A stretch of 64,000 nt of DNA from Oceanisphaera psychrotolerans. Its GTDB lineage: Bacteria > Pseudomonadota > Gammaproteobacteria > Enterobacterales > Aeromonadaceae. The stretch lies in contig NZ_MDKE01000022.1 of assembly GCF_001870485.1 (NCBI RefSeq), positions 1-64,000 of the forward strand, given 5' to 3'. Positions 57,362 to 64,000 of this stretch are shown piece by piece. The notes below the pieces were generated by a model. The model worked only from the letters and a program-made list of their open reading frames with translations, had not been told where the DNA came from and did not search any database. The position numbers were made by a program, and so were the translations under genes. Every line of letters starts with the position of its first letter. The stretch's first letter is position 1.

Positions 57362-58249
57362 TTACACCACGTGGTAGATATCGCCGCCGGCAGGGGCGGG
57401 GTTGGGTGTCTGGCCGGGCTTTTCTTTCAGCAGGGTAGAGAACTGGTTTTCCAGCTCGCCCTGCTTGGAGGCCACGCCCTTGACCACGGTAAGCAATTCA
57501 CTGAACTGCTCACTGGTGATGCCCGTTTCAGCGGGTACCGGCGGAGGCTCGGGCGCCACTGTTGGCTCGGGTGTGGTCTTGGGTTCTTGTTTGCTGAACT
57601 GCTCGAACTTGGTTTCAAGTTCGCCTTGTTTGGCGGCCACGCCTTTGACGGCGGTCAGCAGCTCGTTGAACTGTTTTTCGTCCATTGCTGGATCCTCGGT
57701 TTCTGGTATTGGGAGGGCAGGGGTTTCGGGTTCCTGGGCTTTGAACCAGGTCATGAATTTCTTGAACATGCCGGCCTCTTGCTCACGGTCGGCCAATTCG
57801 GCCAGGCTGAAGGGCTCGCTCTGACCAATCACTTTCGGGGGCTGGTCTTTGGCGCTGAACTGCATGCGGGTGGTGCCTGTGCTGGCCGGGCGGTCGGTGA
57901 CGCCCAGACCGCCCAGGTAGGTTTTGTCCCCACCGGCAAACTGCTCTTTCGGTTCAATGCTGCAGAACTGGTACTGGCCGAGCTGGTTGTAATAGATGAG
58001 ATCCCGGGTCGGGCGAAGGATGGCGAACAGCTTCATCTTGCCGTCCACTTCTTCAGCCTTGAGTGCTTCCACGGTGCCCATGGCGGACCCTTTGTAGTGA
58101 TCTGCCCAAATGACTGCCGTGTAATGCTCGGGGTCATAGGTTTCGGCCATGTCGGTCAGCCACTCACGAGAGATAAAGCGTTCGTCGACGCTGTGGCCCT
58201 CGGTGGCAATACAAATCCAGCCTGTGCGTAACCGTGAATCGGGTTTCAT
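57362..58249 (-). CDS. Capsid scaffold and maturation protease, gpO-like
   Basis: 295 residues. The N-terminal serine protease has GWICIATEGHSVDERFISRE, the HYTAVIWADHYKG His region and QFCSIEPKE with the likely Ser. The C-terminal scaffold part holds two copies of a 34-residue unit, MDEKQFNELLTAVKGVAAKQ... (57584-57685) and ITSEQFSELLTVVKGVASKQ... (57419-57520), joined by a Pro/Glu linker. An in-frame ATG at 57685 with GAGGA seven bases upstream could make a scaffold-only form. The full start was set at MKPDSRLRTGW; a longer frame adds 19 unconserved residues. It diverges from the terminase gene. Confidence 0.88.
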   Translation of the reverse strand: MKPDSRLRTGWICIATEGHSVDERFISREWLTDMAETYDPEHYTAVIWADHYKGSAMGTVEALKAEEVDGKMKLFAILRPTRDLIYYNQLGQYQFCSIEPKEQFAGGDKTYLGGLGVTDRPASTGTTRMQFSAKDQPPKVIGQSEPFSLAELADREQEAGMFKKFMTWFKAQEPETPALPIPETEDPAMDEKQFNELLTAVKGVAAKQGELETKFEQFSKQEPKTTPEPTVAPEPPPVPAETGITSEQFSELLTVVKGVASKQGELENQFSTLLKEKPGQTPNPAPAGGDIYHVV

Positions 58250-58260
58250 GTTCCTGCCCA

Positions 58261-58278
58261 TGTTCTGTGATGGCGACA
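58261..58278. promoter_or_regulatory. TGT-N12-ACA motif, possible Ogr-type activator site
   Basis: TGT at 58261-58263 and ACA at 58276-58278 with exactly 12 bases between, the P2 Ogr/Delta half-site arrangement, in the region between the divergent O and P genes. It is only 12 bases from the O start, so it would better suit P. A chance match is possible. Confidence 0.35.
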
Positions 58279-58323
58279 GGCTAGGGACTATTCGGGGCAA
58301 TTTCATCCGGTGCCGTTCCGCGC

Positions 58324-58350
58324 AATTCCGATTTTTGGGAAATCGGAATT
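58324..58350. repeat. Perfect 11-bp inverted repeat in the O/P divergent region
   Basis: AATTCCGATTT, TTGGG, AAATCGGAATT. Dyad symmetry in a region expected to hold the late promoters of O and P suggests an operator or activator site. Confidence 0.6.
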
Positions 58351-58425
58351 CTGTGGAATTTCATGGCGATAGGTGACGGTTTTCGGTGGGTATGATGGCC
58401 GCATTTATCATTACCACGGACTGCC

Positions 58426-60249
58426 ATGGCCTACACCGAAGAAATCCGCAACGCCGCCAAAGGGCTGTATTTAAAACGCTGGCTACCCCGGGAGATTGCC
58501 CAGGAGCTCAACCTGGCATCGGTGCGGGTGGTGTATCAGTGGGTAGAGAAATACAGCTGGGATGCACTGCTGTCGGACGAGCAACTGGAAGACGCCATTG
58601 CCCGGCGGGTGCAGCTGCTGCTGGGCCGGGAGAAAAAGAACCAGACCGAGCTGGACGAACTGGATCGCTTGATTGGTCAGCATGTGCGGCTGAAGAAAGA
58701 GCTGCTGCAGCTGCGCGAGAAAGAAGTGGGGCTGAAGGAGCGGGAAGCCGCCATTGCCGCCGGGGTGCCCGCCGATGACTTGCCAGCGGCCAGAACCGGC
58801 AAACGCGGGGGCGGGCAGAGTAAGGGCGGCAAGGGGAAAAAGGGCAAGCAGCGCAAGAACGACATCGGCGAACTGTTGCCGGAAGACTTTACGGGCTGGC
58901 TGGGCACCCTGTTCGGCTACCAGTTGCGTTGCCGGGAGGCAAAAGACGACCCGAGCGTGCCGCGTACCCGCAACATCCTGAAAAGCCGCCAGGTGGGCAT
59001 GACCTACTATTTTGCCGGCGAGGCGCTGGAAGACGCGGTGGTGACCGGTGGCAATCAGATATTCCTGTCGGCGACACGGGCCCAGGCGGAAGTGTTCCGG
59101 GCCTACATCATCAACATTGCCCGCGAGTTTCTGCAGGTGGAGCTGTCGGGCAATCCGATTATCCTCAGCAACGGCGCCGAGCTGCATTTTCTGTCCACCA
59201 ACTCGAACAGCGCCCAGTCCCGTTCCGGTAACGTCTACATTGACGAATACTTCTGGATCCCCGGCTTCACCAAGCTCAGCAACGTGGCCTCGGCCATGGC
59301 CACCCAAACCCGCTGGCGAAAAACCTACTTCTCGACCCCTTCGGCCAAGTCGCATCCGGGATATGGCTTCTGGACCGGCGACACCTGGAAAGAAGGCAAG
59401 GACAGCCGCAAGGACATTGAGTTTCCCACGCTCGACGATTACCGCGACGGCGGCCGGGTGTGCCCGGACCGGCAATGGCGTTATGCCATTACGGTGGAAG
59501 ACGCGGTGGCCAGCGGCTGCAACCTGATTGACGTGGAGGAGCTGCGGGACGAATACGCCGACGAGGTGTTCCGCAATCTGTTCATGTGCGAGTTCGTGGA
59601 CGATGCGGCCAGCGTGTTCAAGTTCAACCAGCTGGAAGGCTGCGGCGTCGATACCGATATCTGGACCGACTTCAAACCGCGAGAGGCGCGGCCGTTCGGC
59701 AATCGGGAAGTGTGGCTGGGTTATGACCCCAGCCGCACCCGCGACAACGCCACCCTGGTGGTACTGGCCCCGCCGGAAGTGACTGACGAGCCATTCCGGG
59801 TACTGGAAAAGCACCACTGGCGGGGGCTTAACTTTCAGCACCATGTGGCTGAAATTGCCAAGCTGTTCAAACGCTACCGGGTGACCTACATCGGGGTCGA
59901 TATCACCGGTATTGGCGCCGGGGTGTTTGACCTGATCAAGACCAAGTACCCGCGCGAGGCGCACGCCATTCACTACTCGGTAGAGAGCAAGAACCGCCTG
60001 GTGCTGAAGATGATCGACGTGGTGGAAGCCGGCCGCATCAGCTGGGATCAAGAGCAGAAAGACATTCCCCTGGCATTCATGGCCATCAAGCGCACCACCA
60101 CCGGCAGCGGCAATGCCATGACCTTCAAGGCGGGGCGGGACGCCACCACCGGCCACGCCGACGCCTTCTTTGCCATTTCTCACGCGGTGATCAACGAACC
60201 GCTGGATCACTCGAACAAACGTTCTTCAACCTGGGCCATACAAGCATGA
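58426..60249 (+). CDS. Terminase large subunit, gpP-like
   Basis: 607 residues. An N-terminal helix-turn-helix ([20 protein letters not shown]) and a basic linker precede the ATPase with Walker A-like [10 protein letters not shown] (near residue 187) and [10 protein letters not shown] as Walker B. The C-terminal RNase H-like nuclease starts [16 protein letters not shown] and has [15 protein letters not shown] and the Asp-containing [15 protein letters not shown]. It packages DNA and cuts cos. Overlaps the portal gene by ATGA. Confidence 0.95.
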   Translation: MAYTEEIRNAAKGLYLKRWLPREIAQELNLASVRVVYQWVEKYSWDALLSDEQLEDAIARRVQLLLGREKKNQTELDELDRLIGQHVRLKKELLQLREKEVGLKEREAAIAAGVPADDLPAARTGKRGGGQSKGGKGKKGKQRKNDIGELLPEDFTGWLGTLFGYQLRCREAKDDPSVPRTRNILKSRQVGMTYYFAGEALEDAVVTGGNQIFLSATRAQAEVFRAYIINIAREFLQVELSGNPIILSNGAELHFLSTNSNSAQSRSGNVYIDEYFWIPGFTKLSNVASAMATQTRWRKTYFSTPSAKSHPGYGFWTGDTWKEGKDSRKDIEFPTLDDYRDGGRVCPDRQWRYAITVEDAVASGCNLIDVEELRDEYADEVFRNLFMCEFVDDAASVFKFNQLEGCGVDTDIWTDFKPREARPFGNREVWLGYDPSRTRDNATLVVLAPPEVTDEPFRVLEKHHWRGLNFQHHVAEIAKLFKRYRVTYIGVDITGIGAGVFDLIKTKYPREAHAIHYSVESKNRLVLKMIDVVEAGRISWDQEQKDIPLAFMAIKRTTTGSGNAMTFKAGRDATTGHADAFFAISHAVINEPLDHSNKRSSTWAIQA

Positions 60250-61235
60250 CCGAGCAAACCACCCCCAACCCGATGATCGCCTTCAATTTTGGCGAGCCGG
60301 AAGCGATAGAAAGCGGTCGCTGGCTGACCGATTACACCGAGCTGTTTTACGACCACTTTGCCGACTACTGGAGCACCCCGATCAGCCGCCAGGGGCTGGC
60401 CCAGATTGCCAACACCAACGCCCACCACGGCGCGCTGATTTATGCCCGGCGCAACATGGTGGCCGGCAAGTTCAAGGGCGGCGGCGGCATGCAGCGGGTG
60501 CAGATGCAGGCCTTTGCCCACAACCTGATCCAGTTTGGTGATGCCGCCTTTCTGAAGGTGCGCAACGGCCTGGGTCGGGTGGTGCGGTTGCACCCGTTGC
60601 CGTCCATCTATCTGCGCCGGCACCAGAGCGGTGACTTTGTGTTACTGCAGGCCAACAATGAGCAGATTCGGTACCGGCAGGAAGACGTGATTTTTCTGAC
60701 CCAATACGACCCCCGGCAGCAAATCTACGGCCTGCCGGATTACCTGGGCGGCATTCAGTCGGCGCTGCTGAATCGGGACGCCACCATGTTCCGCCGGCGC
60801 TACTACCAGAACGGGGCGCACATGGGCTTTATCTTCTACGCCACCGACCCGAACCTGAGCGAAAGCCAGGAAGAAGATCTGAAAGCCAAGATCCAAAGCT
60901 CGAAGGGCGTGGGCAATTTTCGCAGTCTGTTTATCAATATTCCCAACGGAAACCCGGACGGGGTCAAGCTGATCCCGGTGGGAGACATCGCCACCAAAGA
61001 CGACTTTGACCGTATCAAGAACATCAGCGCCCAGGACGTACTGACAGCGCACCGGTTTCCGCCCGGGCTGGCCGGCATCATTCCTACCAATGCCGGTGGC
61101 CTGGGTGACCCGGAAAAAATCGATGTGGTTTATGCCCGCAACGAAGTGCTGCCGCTGTGCGAGCTGATCGCCGACGTGGTGAATTCAGACCCGGATATAC
61201 CGGCCCGGCTGGCTCTGCAGTTTGCGCTGGAATAG
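60246..61235 (+). CDS. Portal protein, gpQ-like
   Basis: 329 residues (P2 Q 344). [20 protein letters not shown] in parts, [18 protein letters not shown], the [12 protein letters not shown] segment and [21 protein letters not shown] follow the PBSX/P2 portal pattern. It forms the ring through which DNA enters the head. It is coupled to the terminase gene. In P2 the cos site lies just beyond Q; no cos sequence could be recognised in 61236-61329. Confidence 0.93.
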   Translation: MTEQTTPNPMIAFNFGEPEAIESGRWLTDYTELFYDHFADYWSTPISRQGLAQIANTNAHHGALIYARRNMVAGKFKGGGGMQRVQMQAFAHNLIQFGDAAFLKVRNGLGRVVRLHPLPSIYLRRHQSGDFVLLQANNEQIRYRQEDVIFLTQYDPRQQIYGLPDYLGGIQSALLNRDATMFRRRYYQNGAHMGFIFYATDPNLSESQEEDLKAKIQSSKGVGNFRSLFINIPNGNPDGVKLIPVGDIATKDDFDRIKNISAQDVLTAHRFPPGLAGIIPTNAGGLGDPEKIDVVYARNEVLPLCELIADVVNSDPDIPARLALQFALE

Positions 61236-61329
61236 TGGGATCTTGGCTGTATAAATAAACAGTGGTTTGGTGTTATCCGGAAGCGGATGATTTATCATAG
61301 GTGCATGTTTACTCGGGAGAAAAATAAAG

Positions 61330-61584
61330 ATGCGTGTTTACTGCAGAGAGTGCGGCGACCGAGGCCGGATAACCAAAACCAATCGTCTGAGCCCGGACTA
61401 TACCGAGCTGTATTGCCAGTGCAACGATGCCGAATGTGGCCACACCTGGGTGGGTGGCTTTGGTTATCGGCACACCCTGAACCCCAGCGCCAAGACCACC
61501 ACTCAGATGGCGTTTCAGTTGGTGAAGGCACTGCCGCCTGGGGCACAGAAGGATTTACTGAGGGAGCTGGAAGGGGCGCGATAA
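61330..61584 (+). CDS. Ogr/Delta-like zinc finger late activator
   Basis: 84 residues with C5, C8, C31 and C36, the exact C-X2-C-X22-C-X4-C spacing of the Ogr/Delta family (MRVYCRECG; CNDAECGHTW). These proteins bind zinc, contact RNA polymerase alpha and turn on P2-like late promoters. In P2 ogr lies at the other end, next to D; here it follows the portal gene by 94 bases in the same direction. A ribosome site of GGGAG type lies about 10 bases upstream. Confidence 0.9.
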   Translation: MRVYCRECGDRGRITKTNRLSPDYTELYCQCNDAECGHTWVGGFGYRHTLNPSAKTTTQMAFQLVKALPPGAQKDLLRELEGAR

Positions 61585-61596
61585 GCGCCTTTTTTA
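61573..61596 (+). terminator. Terminator overlapping the end of the Ogr-like gene
   Basis: GGCGC-GATAA-GCGCC stem followed by seven T; the loop contains the stop codon region of the gene. Confidence 0.88.
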
Positions 61597-61633
61597 TGTG
61601 TCCTCGCTTCTTGTGTGTATTGGTGTGTATTGG

Positions 61634-61663
61634 TTGTGCTTTGTGTGTGTGCGTGTGTATAAT
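61634..61663 (+). promoter_or_regulatory. Promoter of hicAB
   Basis: TTGTGC (61634-61639) and perfect TATAAT (61658-61663), spacer 18, in a GT-rich stretch with repeated GTGTAT. An imperfect dyad (GTGTATAATTGTGACAC) covers the -10 and could be the HicB operator, as HicB proteins repress their own promoters. Confidence 0.6.
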
Positions 61664-61687
61664 TGTGACACTTGATTAGGAGGTTCA

Positions 61688-61870
61688 ATGACGTCAGGTG
61701 ACCTGATCAAGGAATTGAAGTCCGCAGGCTGCGAACTTGAACGGCAAGGGAAGGGGAGCCACCAGATATGGTACTCGCCGATTACGGGCAAAAAGTTCGT
61801 AGTTCCGCATCCTAAAAAGTCGTTACCTGTTGGAACTCTCAAGTCCATTAAGAAAGCGGCGGGGATTTAA
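61688..61870 (+). CDS. hicA: HicA toxin (mRNA interferase)
   Basis: 60 residues. TSGDLIKELKSAGCELERQG, GSHQIWYSP with the catalytic His H25, and FVVPHPKKSLPVGTLKSIKK AAG are the HicA double-stranded RNA-binding fold. HicA cuts mRNA and stops translation unless bound by HicB. AGGAGG lies just upstream of the ATG. HicB follows 42 bases later. Confidence 0.93.
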   Translation: MTSGDLIKELKSAGCELERQGKGSHQIWYSPITGKKFVVPHPKKSLPVGTLKSIKKAAGI

Positions 61871-61912
61871 TCCCCCCGCTCCTTGCCTGATATAGATTTA
61901 GCGGAGGTACTT

Positions 61913-62353
61913 ATGTTGTTTTCAGTCGGTGTTGAATATCCGTCGCATGATGGGGAGGCGCTCGGCCTGGTAGTGCCTGCGCTCTGCAATGATGATTATG
62001 CCTGTTTTAGTGCTGCCGACAGCGAAGAACAGGTGAAGGTGATGGCCACCGAAGCCATCGCCATGGTGGTGGAAGAAATGGTGAGTAACGGCACTAGCGT
62101 CGATAGCATCAAGGATCTGGGACCGCGTCATTATCGACAGTTAGAAGACTATGATCACTGCGATGGCTGGTTACTGCTGGACGTGGATTTGACCGAATTT
62201 ATGGGCAAGCCCAAACGCATCAACGTCAGCTTGCCTGATGGTCTTATTCAGCTGATTGATTCCCGAGTGAAAGCTTCACATGGGGAATATAAAGATCGCA
62301 GTCACTTTCTGGCGGTGGCCAGCCGTCACGAACTGGAAGAACGCAGCCACTAA
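61913..62353 (+). CDS. hicB: HicB antitoxin
   Basis: 146 residues. The N-terminal partially degraded RNase H fold (LFSVGVEYPSHDGEALGLVV, DDYACFSAADSEEQ) binds HicA. The C-terminal ribbon-helix-helix domain (KRINVSLPDGLIQLIDSRV) binds DNA and should repress the operon. The start is the ATG at 61913 with GGAGG five bases upstream; an in-frame codon ten residues earlier has no ribosome site. Confidence 0.92.
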   Translation: MLFSVGVEYPSHDGEALGLVVPALCNDDYACFSAADSEEQVKVMATEAIAMVVEEMVSNGTSVDSIKDLGPRHYRQLEDYDHCDGWLLLDVDLTEFMGKPKRINVSLPDGLIQLIDSRVKASHGEYKDRSHFLAVASRHELEERSH

Positions 62354-62367
62354 CACCTTAAGTCCCA

Positions 62368-62399
62368 AGCCCCTGCCGACTTTCAGCAGGCCGGGGCTC
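62368..62399. terminator. Bidirectional hairpin between hicB and the small leftward gene
   Basis: AGCCCCTGC and GCAGGCCGGGGCT pair with one bulge around a nine-base loop. It lies between convergent genes; T runs are weak. Confidence 0.5.
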
Positions 62400-62412
62400 A
62401 GTTCTTCGAGAG

Positions 62413-62589
62413 TTACATCCAGTCCAGGTAGATATGTACTCCCCATTCATCTACCAATTTCTCGAATTGTTGCTGCGCCTCTTCCCACGAGTTGAAAGGG
62501 CCAGCAACAGCTTCAGATCCTACGAATGCCCAAACCTGTTCATCTTTTAGTTCATCGCACTTTTGGGGAGATTGGTTTTGCTGAATCAT
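62413..62589 (-). CDS. Small protein of unknown function (58 residues)
   Basis: MIQQNQSPQKCDELKDEQVW, then FVGSEAVAGPFNSWEEAQQQ and VDEWGVHIYLDWM. It is acidic and has no membrane helix. GGAGAAAG lies directly before the ATG, a strong ribosome site that supports a real gene. A perfect palindrome (62611-62624) lies just upstream, perhaps an operator. No family was recognised. It is convergent with hicB and downstream of the two-gene module to its right. Confidence 0.6.
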   Translation of the reverse strand: MIQQNQSPQKCDELKDEQVWAFVGSEAVAGPFNSWEEAQQQFEKLVDEWGVHIYLDWM

Positions 62590-62610
62590 TCTTTCTCCTT
62601 GCCTGCTTAG

Positions 62611-62624
62611 TGTGACCGGTCACA
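62611..62624. promoter_or_regulatory. Perfect palindrome TGTGACCGGTCACA
   Basis: A 14-bp perfect dyad 21 bases upstream of the 58-residue gene. The half-sites resemble CRP boxes but the gap is four bases rather than six, so another regulator is more likely. Confidence 0.45.
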
Positions 62625-62668
62625 GCTCTAACTGTTTTGCTTGCTCGGTGTGCCACAGCGCCCTAGCT

Positions 62669-62980
62669 TCACCACTTGCCCCTTTGGTCTCTACGCCATT
62701 GATCTTCTATTTCGTCTAGATACTTCTGATCTGGATCACGATTGAGCTTTCCTCTTTGCTCTTGCCATGCTTCTTTGAATTCCCAGTACTTGCCCTTGAG
62801 CTTTCGTTCATCCGTGCCATTGGCCAGGCTGATGTAGACCTCTCTATGCACCACAGCTTGTTCTTTTGACATGGCGCCGAGCCAGGCTGTCACTTCGGGG
62901 GGGAAGGTGCCGTGGAATCGCCGGACCATTTGCCGGCAGTCTCTTATCACAAATACATCGGCAAACACGTATTTACTCAA
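62669..62980 (-). CDS. Protein of unknown function coupled to the large upstream gene
   Basis: 103 residues when started at the TTG ending at 62980, which has GGAGG seven bases upstream and overlaps the preceding stop (CTTGAGTAA). An earlier in-frame start at 63010 lacks a ribosome site. It reads SKYVFADVFVIRDCRQMVRR, then EVTAWLGAMSKEQAVVHREV, and a charged C-terminus (KYLDEIEDQWRRDQRGKW). No family recognised. Tight coupling to the larger protein suggests a partner, such as an immunity protein or accessory subunit; this is inference. Confidence 0.7.
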   Translation of the reverse strand: MSKYVFADVFVIRDCRQMVRRFHGTFPPEVTAWLGAMSKEQAVVHREVYISLANGTDERKLKGKYWEFKEAWQEQRGKLNRDPDQKYLDEIEDQWRRDQRGKW

Positions 62981-64000
62981 GGTATAGCCTCCAGAACTCT
63001 GAATCGGCAATAGTCTCTTCTATCAGTTGCTGTAACTGTACCAGTAGCATGTCTTCTTTATAAGTCAGTGGGTTTAGCTGGCGTTCTTTCAGCAACATAT
63101 CGTCGATTTGCATAATGACATCACCCAGATCGTGTTCGGGTACCGTCTTCAGCCACTCATTCACCGGCGTGTTGCCAGTGAACAGTTCACCTTGGATCCG
63201 ACGTTTCCAGTATGCCTTGCCGGATTTCAAAGGCTCCAAATCATGATCTAGTTTGTCATATTCCGGTCGCACGTTCGGGCGTTGGCGGCAGGTGTTCAGG
63301 CAGCCGTTGCGAATGCTGACGAATAAACCATCAATTTCGATAACGGCACCGTTCAGCAGCAACTTTTTGTCTCGGGCATCCAGACCGAGCATTGCCATTT
63401 CCCGGTCTAATGGGTCCTTTTCTGCCAAAACTGATCCTCGCGTACAGTTATTGTCAGAACTCCAAGGGGCGCGGCTGTCGCCGCTTAAGGGCAGTTCGCT
63501 GCGCTTACCAGAAGGCAACTCGCTACGCTCGCCAAGGCCAGTGCGCGACAACTCCCAGCCCTGGTGGCGGGTTTGAGCCTCAGACATGCCCACCATGATG
63601 CCGGTGGCAGTACCGTTCACACTGGTGAAGATGTTGGCGGTGCGCAGACCGGTGAGCTTGGCCACGTCTTCGCCGTACTTGCTGGCGGCGGGTTTAACCA
63701 GGTGAGCCAACTGGATGGGGTGATCTTTTCTGGCGGCATCAATGCCGCCCATGGCATCCACATAGGCGGCCCACTTGCCGGCATCTGCGGCTTTGCGGGC
63801 AGGTTCAAGAATGGGGTTTTGGGTGGCTTCGCGCAGGCGGCGCAGCTCGCGCCACACGGTTACGCTCGGACCACCCACTTGTTGAAACTGACGAATACCC
63901 CATAGGCTCGACCAGGCGGCCACGGCGGGGACAGCAGTAGAAATGGCTTCTTCGGACTCTTCATCCCAATCCATATTGAAGCCGTCGATGTTCTTGGCGA
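62973..64000 (-). CDS. C-terminal part of a large protein of unknown function (partial)
   Basis: The frame is open to the right edge; about 341 residues are visible. Two weakly hydrophobic stretches (AISTAVPAVAAWSSLWGI; TANIFTSVNGTATGIMVGMS) flank a helical region. A low-complexity insert reads GLGERSELPSGKRSELPLSG. The C-terminus is charged and soluble (GNTPVNEWLKTVPEHDLGDV). No catalytic motif or named family could be identified. A type VI effector or similar toxin with a downstream immunity gene fits the layout; so does a phage accessory (defence) protein, since this is the P2 hotspot next to Q. Neither is shown. Confidence 0.7.
   Translation of the reverse strand, partial: AKNIDGFNMDWDEESEEAISTAVPAVAAWSSLWGIRQFQQVGGPSVTVWRELRRLREATQNPILEPARKAADAGKWAAYVDAMGGIDAARKDHPIQLAHLVKPAASKYGEDVAKLTGLRTANIFTSVNGTATGIMVGMSEAQTRHQGWELSRTGLGERSELPSGKRSELPLSGDSRAPWSSDNNCTRGSVLAEKDPLDREMAMLGLDARDKKLLLNGAVIEIDGLFVSIRNGCLNTCRQRPNVRPEYDKLDHDLEPLKSGKAYWKRRIQGELFTGNTPVNEWLKTVPEHDLGDVIMQIDDMLLKERQLNPLTYKEDMLLVQLQQLIEETIADSEFWRLYLE

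Larger units (their letters stand above)
40230..64000. mobile_element. P2/HP1-type (Peduoviridae) prophage, from tRNA-Leu to beyond the window
   Basis: Late genes follow the P2 plan: P and Q rightward; O, N, M, L, R-like, S-like, sheath, tube, lysis genes, chaperone, tape measure, J, I, tail fibre and hub leftward. DUF2586/DUF2597/DUF2590 proteins and the 3TM holin point to the HP1/K139 branch. The left end is tRNA-Leu with arm-type repeats at 40288-40338. No second copy of the tRNA 3' end and no integrase, repressor or replication gene is seen, so the prophage either continues past 64000 or its right part is replaced by unrelated genes. The right-hand module (62.4 kb onward) is assigned to it only tentatively. 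Confidence 0.88.

Noticed and set aside
61236-61329. cos site after the portal gene.
   Set aside because: The position is right by analogy with P2, but no sequence resembling a known cos was recognised.
62611-62624. CRP site at TGTGACCGGTCACA.
   Set aside because: CRP half-sites need a six-base gap; here it is four.
61236-64000. Second copy of the tRNA-Leu 3' end marking the far prophage boundary.
   Set aside because: No matching GTTCAAGTCC...GGGCACCA segment was found, so the right end was not called.

Overview
The window is chromosomal DNA from a GC-rich gammaproteobacterium followed by most of a P2/HP1-type myovirus prophage. Gene order matches several E. coli blocks: sprT-endA-rsmE-gshB-yqgE-yqgF beside metK, bcp-gcvR against dapA-bamC, yffB-dapE, tig-clpP-clpX-lon-hupB-ppiD, and uvrY-uvrC-pgsA followed by tRNA genes. 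The combination and composition suggest a marine Aeromonadaceae-type bacterium (Oceanimonas, Oceanisphaera or Zobellella), but this is inferred from the genes alone.

Layout: 1-263 is the 5' end of an IS110-family transposase running off the left edge. 586-6688 is a leftward block: RNA and redox housekeeping (ruvX, algH, gshB, rsmE, endA), a Prx5-type peroxiredoxin, sprT and metK. tktA diverges from metK. 9530-10906 is AT-rich and has the anatomy of a single integron gene cassette (core site, one gene with a Shedu/DUF4263-like nuclease motif, attC-like site) inserted between tktA and an FKBP gene. 11-26 kb holds a GlcG-like protein, two c-di-GMP proteins, a YeeE/YedE transporter pair, bcp, gcvR, dapA, bamC, polB, DUF2897, a VanY-like peptidase, dapE and yffB. 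26-40 kb holds maeA, the trigger factor/Clp/Lon/HU/PpiD proteostasis block and uvrY-uvrC-pgsA, then tRNA-Cys and tRNA-Leu. At least five related palindromic elements of about 100-150 bp lie between backbone genes, and none was seen in the prophage.

The prophage starts at the 3' end of tRNA-Leu(TAA), followed by direct repeats typical of integrase arm sites. Its late genes run leftward from the scaffold/protease (O) to the baseplate hub, linked by many ATGA overlaps. Terminase and portal (P, Q) run rightward. Beyond the portal are an Ogr-like zinc finger, a HicAB pair and an unassigned leftward module that leaves the right edge. That is the position of the P2 old/tin accessory hotspot. Integrase, repressor and replication genes are not in the window. 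The tail chaperone gene carries a classic -1 frameshift heptamer, A AAA AAC, leading into an extension whose stop overlaps the tape measure start.

Six genes (the cassette gene, dapA, pgsA, two tail fibre genes and a tail completion gene) carry reading-frame breaks. All fit loss of one or two bases from short G or C runs. Since dapA and pgsA are normally needed for growth, sequencing error is more likely than real gene decay.
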